Shown here one piece after another: positions 58,154 to 64,000 of a stretch of DNA of 64,000 bases. Made by a program: the position numbers and the translations under genes. Within the stretch, counting starts at the first letter, position 1. The number at the start of each line of letters is the position of its first letter. The DNA is taken from assembly GCA_031177985.1 (NCBI GenBank), contig JAPSJW010000001.1:806001-870000 (forward strand). The letters run 5' to 3'. The notes under the pieces were generated by a model that saw only the letters and a program-made list of their open reading frames with translations, ran no database searches and was not told the DNA's origin. The stretch is from Microbacteriaceae bacterium (GTDB lineage Bacteria; Actinomycetota; Actinomycetes; Actinomycetales; Microbacteriaceae).

Positions 58154-59157
58154 CAGCCGGTCGACGCTCGCACGATCAGCTCCGGCAGGAACACCGTCTG
58201 GCGCGGGATGGCCGTCGGGTCGGAGGTCTCCTCCAGAAGGATGCGCAACGCCGTGCGGCCGATCGTTCGGCTCGGCTGCCGCAGCGACGAAAGCGGCACG
58301 GCCGCCGCACCCGCGAAGGGATTGTCGTCAAAGCCGATGATCGCGATCTCGTCGGGGACGAGGGCTCGACGCGAGACGACGAGCGCCTGCAGCAACCCCA
58401 GGGCCAGCAGGTCGTTCGCTGCGAAGAGCGCGTCGGGCCAGTCGCGGCGCGGCCGCTGCAGCAGTCGCTGGCCGGCGGCGGCGCCCTCCTCCACGGTGAG
58501 GGCGGTCGTCGCGATGACCTCGATCTCGACCCGCTCGGTGCTGCTCTCCGCGGCCACCCTGGCGCCCGCGAGCCGATCGCTCACCTGGCGCATCTCGAAC
58601 GGGCCGCCCACGAACGCGATGCGCCGCCTGCCGCGCTCGATGAGATGCTCCGCCGCCATGCGCCCGCCGGCGACGCTGTCGACCGAGACGGAGCTGAAGC
58701 GCCCGTTGCCGCTGAACCGGTCGACGAGCACCGCGGGGATGCCGCGCTCCCGCAGGCGCTCGAGGCGCGGGTTGATGTCGCCGTAGGGCGAGATGAGCAC
58801 GCCGCGCACCCGCTGCTCCTCGAAGAGGTCGAGGTACATGCCCTCCCTGGCGCTGTCCTCGTCGGTGTTGCCGTAGAGGATCGCGATGCCGTGCCTCGAG
58901 GCCTCGTCCTCCGCGCCGCGCACGACGTCGTTGAAGAACGGGTTCTGGCCGTCGAGCACGACGAAGCCGACGCTCGAGCTGACGCCCACCCGCAGCTGAC
59001 GGGCCGCGTCGTTGCGCACATAGCCGAGCTGCTCGATCGCCCGGTGCACGCGGGTGACCGAATCGGCCGAGACCTCCTGCGGACGATTGAGCACGTTGGA
59101 GACCGTGCCCACCGACACTCCTGCGAGCTTCGCGACATCACGGATGCTCGTCGGCAT
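58153..59157 (-). CDS. LacI-family regulator, divergent from rhamnose transporter
   Basis: 334 aa. HTH SIRDVAKLAGVSVGTVSNVLN, hinge AARQLRVG, then effector domain (QNPFFNDVVRGAEDEASRHG, VSVDSVAGGRMAAEHLIERG, FAANDLLALGLLQAL). It is divergent from the rhamnose-type ABC operon with two operator-like repeats in between, so it should sense rhamnose or a derivative; the effector is inferred from the transporter. Confidence 0.9.
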   Translation of the reverse strand: MPTSIRDVAKLAGVSVGTVSNVLNRPQEVSADSVTRVHRAIEQLGYVRNDAARQLRVGVSSSVGFVVLDGQNPFFNDVVRGAEDEASRHGIAILYGNTDEDSAREGMYLDLFEEQRVRGVLISPYGDINPRLERLRERGIPAVLVDRFSGNGRFSSVSVDSVAGGRMAAEHLIERGRRRIAFVGGPFEMRQVSDRLAGARVAAESSTERVEIEVIATTALTVEEGAAAGQRLLQRPRRDWPDALFAANDLLALGLLQALVVSRRALVPDEIAIIGFDDNPFAGAAAVPLSSLRQPSRTIGRTALRILLEETSDPTAIPRQTVFLPELIVRASTG

Positions 59158-59218
59158 GGCCTGCTGACTCCTTCGACGAGCGGTACCGGGGACGCGGTGG
59201 AGGCACCATATCAGGAAA

Positions 59219-59298
59219 TGAAACGACTCAACCGGACGGGCTTGACGCGATGTCCGCCGGTCCCTACAGTGGCCGTGAACGACGGATGAATCGTTTCA
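59219..59298. promoter_or_regulatory. Rhamnose ABC promoter with two LacI-type operators
   Basis: TTGACG (59242-59247), 17-bp spacer and TACAGT (59265-59270) form a promoter towards the ATPase gene. TGAAACGACTCA (59219-59230) lies upstream and TGAATCGTTTCA (59287-59298, near-palindromic) lies just downstream of the expected start, 68 bp apart. Both fit one LacI-type repressor acting on both genes. Confidence 0.7.
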
Positions 59299-59345
59299 GG
59301 TCAGGACGGCCGATCGGCGGCTCGATCCTCAACGGAGAGGCACCC

Positions 59346-60872
59346 ATGGACACTGCGCGCGTCCCCTCCGGCGCACCGCCGGCGCTCGAGCTCTCGCGGG
59401 TCGTCAAGTCGTTCGGACCGGTCGTCGCGCTGCGCTCCGGAACGCTCACTCTCGAGAGCGGCAGCATCCACGCCCTCATCGGCGAGAACGGTGCGGGCAA
59501 GTCGACGCTCGTGAAGATCGTGGCCGGCCTCTACCGGCGCGATGCAGGAGAGTTCAGGCTCGCGGGCGAGCCGGTCGACTTCACGAGCACCGCCCAGTCG
59601 AAGGCGGCGGGCATCGCCGTCATCTACCAGGAGCCGACCCTCTTCCCCGACCTGTCGGTGACCGAGAACATCTTCATGGGCCGCCAGCCCTCCGGCCGCT
59701 TCGGTCGGATCGATCGCAAGGCGATGCGCGCGGAGGCTGCCGAGATCTTCGGGCGGCTCGGAGTGACGATCGACCCCGACCGCATCACCGAGGGCCTCTC
59801 GATCGCCGACCAGCAGATCATCGAGATCGCCAAGGCGATCTCCCTCGACGCCCGCGTGCTCATCATGGACGAGCCCACCGCCGCGCTCAGCGGCGTCGAG
59901 GTCGAGCGGCTGTTCGCCGTCGCGCGGAGCCTCCGCGACGAGGGCCGCGCACTGCTCTTCATCTCGCACCGCTTCGACGAGGTGTTCGCCCTGTGCGACA
60001 CGGTCACCGTGATGCGCGACGGCAGCTACGTCGCCACGACGCCGATCGTCGAGACCACCGTCGACGAGCTCGTGCGCCAGATGGTGGGTCGCGACGTGTC
60101 CGAGCTCTTCCCGAAGCTCGAGGCCGAGCTCGGCGACGACCGGCTCGTCGTGCAGGGACTCACCAGGGCCGGCGTGTTCCACGACATCAGCTTCCGAGTT
60201 CGCTCGGGCGAGATCGTCGGCCTCGCGGGCCTCGTCGGCGCCGGCCGCAGCGAGGTCGCCCGGGCGATCTTCGGGGTCGACCAGTACGACTCCGGCTCCG
60301 TCGTCCTCGGCGGCAAGCCGCTCCCCAAGGGCAACCCGCGGGTCGCGATGGCGCGCGGGCTCGCTCTCGTGCCGGAGGATCGCCGCAAGCAGGGGCTCGT
60401 GCTCGACGCGACCGTCTCGCGCAACGTCACCCTCGCCATCCGCGGTGCCCTCTCCAAGCTCGGGCTCATCACCTCGGGCGCCGAGAACGCCTCGGCCCAG
60501 GTGTGGGCGAGCAGGCTCGAGGTGAAGACGGCCTTCCTCGACGCGGAGGTCGGAACCCTGAGCGGCGGCAACCAGCAGAAGGTCGTGCTCGGCAAATGGC
60601 TCGCCACCGAGCCCAGCGTGCTGATCGTCGACGAGCCCACCCGCGGCATCGACGTCGGCACGAAGGCCGAGGTGCACCGGCTGCTGTCGCAGCTCGCACA
60701 GGAGGGTCTCGCGATCCTGATGATCTCGTCGGAGCTCCCCGAGGTGCTCGGCATGGCCGACCGCGTGCTCGTCATGCGCGAGGGGCGCATCACCGGCGAG
60801 TTCTCGCGTGAGGCGGCGACCCCCGAGGCGGTCATGTTCGCTGCGACGGCGGATGCGGGGGCGCTGGCATGA
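59346..60872 (+). CDS. rhaT: Rhamnose ABC transporter ATP-binding protein, double domain
   Basis: 508 aa, two ATPase halves: Walker A GENGAGKST near 48 and DEPTAAL; second half GLVGAGRSE, LSGGNQQK and DEPTRGID. ATG 59346 fits the GGAGAGG ribosome site. The rhamnose assignment comes from the binding protein at the end of the operon, which looks RhaS-like. ATGA overlap with the first permease. Confidence 0.88.
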   Translation: MDTARVPSGAPPALELSRVVKSFGPVVALRSGTLTLESGSIHALIGENGAGKSTLVKIVAGLYRRDAGEFRLAGEPVDFTSTAQSKAAGIAVIYQEPTLFPDLSVTENIFMGRQPSGRFGRIDRKAMRAEAAEIFGRLGVTIDPDRITEGLSIADQQIIEIAKAISLDARVLIMDEPTAALSGVEVERLFAVARSLRDEGRALLFISHRFDEVFALCDTVTVMRDGSYVATTPIVETTVDELVRQMVGRDVSELFPKLEAELGDDRLVVQGLTRAGVFHDISFRVRSGEIVGLAGLVGAGRSEVARAIFGVDQYDSGSVVLGGKPLPKGNPRVAMARGLALVPEDRRKQGLVLDATVSRNVTLAIRGALSKLGLITSGAENASAQVWASRLEVKTAFLDAEVGTLSGGNQQKVVLGKWLATEPSVLIVDEPTRGIDVGTKAEVHRLLSQLAQEGLAILMISSELPEVLGMADRVLVMREGRITGEFSREAATPEAVMFAATADAGALA

Positions 60873-61891
60873 CCGCGATCGCACCGCGTCGACGCACCGC
60901 AGGCGGCATCCTCGCGACCGTCCTCAAGCAGCGCGAGACCGGCATCCTCATCGCGCTCGTGCTCATCGTCGTCGCGGCCACGGTGCGCAATCCCGGATTC
61001 CTGTTCTCGGCCGACGGCTACCGCGACCTGCTGCTGACCCCGTCGATCCTGCTGCTGCTCGCGGTCGGACAGGCGATCGTCATCGTCACCCGCAACGTCG
61101 ACCTGTCGGTCGGCTCGGTGCTCGGACTCACCGCCTACCTCACCGGCCGGCTCTTCATCGACGCCCCCGGCATCCCGACCATCGGCGTCTTCGTCGCCGG
61201 CATCCTGCTGGGAGCGCTACTCGGCCTCATCAACGGAGCGCTCGTCGCGTTCGCCAAGGTGCCGTCGCTCGTGATCACGCTCGGCACGCTCTACATCTAC
61301 CGCGGCATCAACGTCTCCTGGACGGGCAGCGACCGGATCAACGCCGGCGACCTGCCCGTCGACTTCCGCGGACTCGGCACGGGGCAGCTGCTGACCATCC
61401 CGATCCTCACGATCATCGCGGTCGTCGTGCTCGTGGCCGCGGCCTGGTACCTGCGCAACCTGCGCAGCGGCAGAGAGCTCTACGCCATCGGATCCGACCC
61501 GGCGGCCGCTCACCTCTACGGACTCAAGGTCACGAAGCGCGTGCTGTCGGCCTTCGTCGTCAGCGGCGCGCTCGCCGGGCTGGCCGGCGTGCTCTACGCC
61601 GCCCGCTACGGCACCGTCAGCTCCGGCGCGGGCACCGGCTGGGAGCTGCAGGCGATCGGCGCGGCCGTGATCGGCGGCGTCGCCATCTCCGGCGGAGTCG
61701 GCACGCTGTGGGGCGCCGCGATCGGCGCGTTCCTGCTGCTCACCATCAACCGCGCGCTGCCGATCCTCGGCATCCAGGACTTCTGGCAGCGGGCCGTCGT
61801 GGGCGCCCTCATCATCGGGGCGATCGTGCTCGACCGGGTGCTCGCCATCCGGCAATCCCGCAGGCTGCTCGAGGCGAGGGACGCATCATGA
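60869..61891 (+). CDS. rhaP: Rhamnose ABC transporter permease 1
   Basis: 340 aa BPD_transp_2 membrane protein with TRNVDLSVGSVLG and SGGVGTLWGAAIGAFL. It pairs with the next permease. Its start and stop both overlap neighbours by ATGA. The name follows the rhizobial rhaSTPQ order and is tentative between P and Q. Confidence 0.87.
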   Translation: MTAIAPRRRTAGGILATVLKQRETGILIALVLIVVAATVRNPGFLFSADGYRDLLLTPSILLLLAVGQAIVIVTRNVDLSVGSVLGLTAYLTGRLFIDAPGIPTIGVFVAGILLGALLGLINGALVAFAKVPSLVITLGTLYIYRGINVSWTGSDRINAGDLPVDFRGLGTGQLLTIPILTIIAVVVLVAAAWYLRNLRSGRELYAIGSDPAAAHLYGLKVTKRVLSAFVVSGALAGLAGVLYAARYGTVSSGAGTGWELQAIGAAVIGGVAISGGVGTLWGAAIGAFLLLTINRALPILGIQDFWQRAVVGALIIGAIVLDRVLAIRQSRRLLEARDAS

Positions 61892-62934
61892 CCACCGCAC
61901 CCGCTCCCGTGCGCACCTACCGGGCGCACGCGCATCCGCTCTGGCGCAGAGCGCTGGTGAACCGCGAAGCGGCGGTGATCGGCCTCCTGCTCATCGTGAT
62001 CGCTGTCTCGCTCGCGGTGGTGCCGAACTTCGACAGCCCGCTCACCGTGACGTACCTGCTGCGGGATCTCGCGCCGATCCTGCTGATCGCCCTGCCGATG
62101 ACCCTCATCATCATCACCGAGGAGATCGACCTGTCGGTCGCGAGCATCGTGGGGCTCAGCAGCGTCATGACCGGCGTGCTCACGCAGGCCGGCTGGCCGT
62201 TCGCGGCGGCGGCGCTCACGGCGATCCTCGTCGGATCCCTGGCGGGCGTCATCAACGGCTTCCTGGTCACGGTGGTCGGACTGCCCTCGCTCGCGGTGAC
62301 GATCGGCACGCTCGCACTGTTCCGCGGCATCGCGGTCGGCCTGCTCGGCACCACCGCCATCACCGACTTCCCTGAGTTCTGGACCGACCTCGCCCGCGAC
62401 AACATCCCGGGCACGCCGATCCCGCTCGTGATGATCCTGTTCCTGGTGCTGGCGGTCGGCTTCGCGGTGCTGCTGCACTTCACCCCCTTCGGGCGCTCGC
62501 TGTACGCGATCGGACTGAACCGGGAGGCGGCATCGTTCTCGGGCGTCGACGTCGGGCGCGCGAAGTTCACCCTCTTCGTGCTGAGCGGCACCGTGTCGGG
62601 TCTTGCCGGCGTCTACTTCACGCTCGTCTACAGCAACGCCCGCGGCGACAACGCCACCGGCATGGAGCTGCAGGTCATCGCCGCGGTGCTGCTCGGCGGC
62701 GTCTCGATCTTCGGAGGGCGTGGCGCCTTGCACGGCGTCATCGCCGGCGTGCTGCTCATCGGCACCCTGTCGAGCGCTCTGCGCCTGGCGAACGTCGGCT
62801 CCGACATCATCAACGTCATCACGGGGCTCCTGCTGGTGCTCTCCGTGGTGTCGGCAAGCTTCCTCGGCTGGCTCCGCACACAGCGGCTCGCAGCACTCGG
62901 GAGAAGGAAGAGCACGCAGCGGAGCGTCAGCTGA
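61888..62934 (+). CDS. rhaQ: Rhamnose ABC transporter permease 2
   Basis: 348 aa BPD_transp_2 membrane protein with TEEIDLSVASIVGLSS and GGRGALHGVIAGVLL. A 30-residue polar N terminus precedes the first span. It is the second channel half of the rhamnose importer. Confidence 0.87.
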   Translation: MTTAPAPVRTYRAHAHPLWRRALVNREAAVIGLLLIVIAVSLAVVPNFDSPLTVTYLLRDLAPILLIALPMTLIIITEEIDLSVASIVGLSSVMTGVLTQAGWPFAAAALTAILVGSLAGVINGFLVTVVGLPSLAVTIGTLALFRGIAVGLLGTTAITDFPEFWTDLARDNIPGTPIPLVMILFLVLAVGFAVLLHFTPFGRSLYAIGLNREAASFSGVDVGRAKFTLFVLSGTVSGLAGVYFTLVYSNARGDNATGMELQVIAAVLLGGVSIFGGRGALHGVIAGVLLIGTLSSALRLANVGSDIINVITGLLLVLSVVSASFLGWLRTQRLAALGRRKSTQRSVS

Positions 62935-62988
62935 TGCACCGAGCGTTCTCGCGATCACACCATGACGGCTCCATGAAAGGAAACAACG

Positions 62989-64000
62989 ATGTTCGGTCAT
63001 GACCGCAAGCGGAAGGGCGCAGGCGCCACGTTCGCCGCGTTCGCCGTGAGCGCCGCACTCGTGCTCACCGGATGCTCCGGCGGAGGCTCGGGCGACGGTG
63101 GAGAGGGCGGCGGCGAAGGCGGCGGGGACGCGGCCATCACCTTCCTGCCGAAGAACCTCGGCAACCCCTACTTCGACACCTCGAACGCCGGCGGCGCCGA
63201 GGCCGTCGAGGAGTTCGGCGGCACCTTCTCCGAGGTCGGCCCGACCGAGGCGAGCCCGACCTCTCAGGTGAGCTTCATCCAGACCGCCGCCCAGCAGGGC
63301 GTCGGCGCGCTCGTCGTCTCGGCGAACGACCCGGAGGCTATCTGCGACGCGCTCAACGAGGCACGGGACGCCGGAGTCAAGGTCGTGACCTTCGACTCCG
63401 ACACCAACCCCGAGTGCCGCGACGTGTTCATCAACCAGGCGACGGCCGAAGGCATCGCGACCACTCAGGTCGAGCTGATCGCCGAGCAGATCGGCGGCGA
63501 GGGGCAGATCGCCATCCTGTCGGCCTCGGCGAACGCGACGAACCAGAACGCCTGGATCGAGCTGATGGAGGAGGAGCTCGCCGCGAACCACCCCGACATC
63601 GAGCTCGTCGAGACGGTCTACGGCGACGACGACGACCAGACGTCGTTCGACCGCACCGCGGCGCTGCTGCAGACCTACCCCGACCTCAAGGGCATCATCT
63701 CGCCCACCACGGTCGGCATCGCGGCCGCTGCGCGCTACCTCTCCACCTCGGAGTACCAGGGCCAGGTCGCGCTGACCGGGCTCGGCACCCCGAACCAGAT
63801 GCGCGAGTACATCGAGGACGGCACCGTCACCGCCTTCGCGCTGTGGAACCCGGCCGACCTCGGCTACCTGGCGGCCTACGCCGCGCAGGCGCTGATCGCG
63901 GGTGACATCACCGGCGAGGAGGGCGACACCTTCGAGGCCGGCCGACTCGGCGAGTACGAGGTCGGCGAGGACGGCACGGTGCTGCTCGGCGACCCGTTCG
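62989..64000 (+). CDS. rhaS: Rhamnose-binding lipoprotein (3' end cut by window)
   Basis: 337 codons present. ATG with AAAGGAAA ribosome site; lipobox LTGC (Cys about 29) and a Gly/Glu/Asp linker. The mature part shows blocks I recognise from RhaS: FLPKNLGNPYFD, VYGDDDDQTSFD, LKGIISPTTVGIAAAARYLS and ALTGLGTPNQMREY. It binds L-rhamnose outside the membrane. The C terminus and anything after it, such as rhamnose isomerase or kinase genes, lie outside the window. Confidence 0.9.
   Translation, partial: MFGHDRKRKGAGATFAAFAVSAALVLTGCSGGGSGDGGEGGGEGGGDAAITFLPKNLGNPYFDTSNAGGAEAVEEFGGTFSEVGPTEASPTSQVSFIQTAAQQGVGALVVSANDPEAICDALNEARDAGVKVVTFDSDTNPECRDVFINQATAEGIATTQVELIAEQIGGEGQIAILSASANATNQNAWIELMEEELAANHPDIELVETVYGDDDDQTSFDRTAALLQTYPDLKGIISPTTVGIAAAARYLSTSEYQGQVALTGLGTPNQMREYIEDGTVTAFALWNPADLGYLAAYAAQALIAGDITGEEGDTFEAGRLGEYEVGEDGTVLLGDPF

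Noticed and set aside
1-64000. CRISPR arrays, insertion sequences, prophage genes, tRNA or rRNA genes
   Set aside because: No regularly spaced repeats, transposase or integrase motifs, or tRNA-like cloverleaf were seen on reading; a tRNA scan was not possible.

Overview
The window is chromosomal DNA from a high-GC Gram-positive bacterium, most likely an actinobacterium of the Microbacteriaceae (Microbacterium-like). The grounds are strong G/C bias at third codon positions, many GTG starts, dense operons with 4-bp ATGA/GTGA overlaps, several LacI-family regulators, lipoprotein sugar-binding proteins with Gly-rich linkers, and a maltose-type transporter with no ATPase of its own. No rRNA, tRNA, phage, insertion sequence or CRISPR was seen. 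Almost everything concerns uptake and breakdown of plant-type sugars and glycans.

Layout. 1-4466 (minus): SDR, FGGY kinase, shikimate-dehydrogenase-like protein, DeoC-like aldolase and cupin sugar-phosphate isomerase. 4795-7275: GH2 beta-mannosidase-like enzyme. 7470-17330: LacI regulator, then an L-arabinose operon (binding protein, ATPase, two permeases, araB, araD, araA). 17477-20440: large secreted GH43-type enzyme with a LamG domain. 20550-21008: SnoaL-like protein. 21005-24439 (minus): RpiR regulator, 2-hydroxyacid dehydrogenase, KDPG-type aldolase, phosphotriesterase-like protein. 24603: SDR. 25450-29225 (minus): GH78 alpha-L-rhamnosidase and a DUF3863-like protein. 29400-40605: sugar-binding lipoprotein, MDR, SDR, VOC protein (minus), DUF6259-like TIM-barrel protein, two CUT1 permeases, GH2 enzyme and S51 peptidase. 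40636-42643: housekeeping-like small genes. 42692-52546: DeoR regulator and a CUT2 sugar ABC operon with two aldo/keto reductases, a ThuA-like protein, LacI and two unknowns. 52733-58115: SDR/TetR pair, DNA alkylation repair, LysE, hydrolase, PadR module. 58153-64000: LacI regulator divergent from a rhamnose ABC transporter; its binding protein runs off the window.

The most interesting feature is not a gene. Five intergenic regions between 4.5 and 35.2 kb each carry two copies of an inverted repeat of the type GTAGT-N3-ACTAC. In four of them the two centres are exactly 73 bp apart, and in the fifth 74 bp apart with one degenerate site. The motif matches the pattern bound by the RpiR-family regulator HexR (TGTARTWWWAYTACA, from memory), and an RpiR-family gene (23531-24439) sits beside one pair. 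I infer that this gene controls one scattered regulon: the kinase/isomerase/DeoC/shikimate-DH cassette, both GH2 enzymes, the rhamnosidase, the DUF3863 and DUF6259 proteins, a CUT1 transporter and the KDPG-aldolase operon. Together these look like an undescribed route for a rhamnose- and/or mannose-containing glycan that ends in a 2-keto-3-deoxy or deoxy-sugar phosphate aldol cleavage.

The three LacI-controlled units (arabinose at 7.4-17.3 kb, unknown sugar at 43.5-52.5 kb, rhamnose at 58-64 kb) have their own operator types overlapping recognisable promoters.
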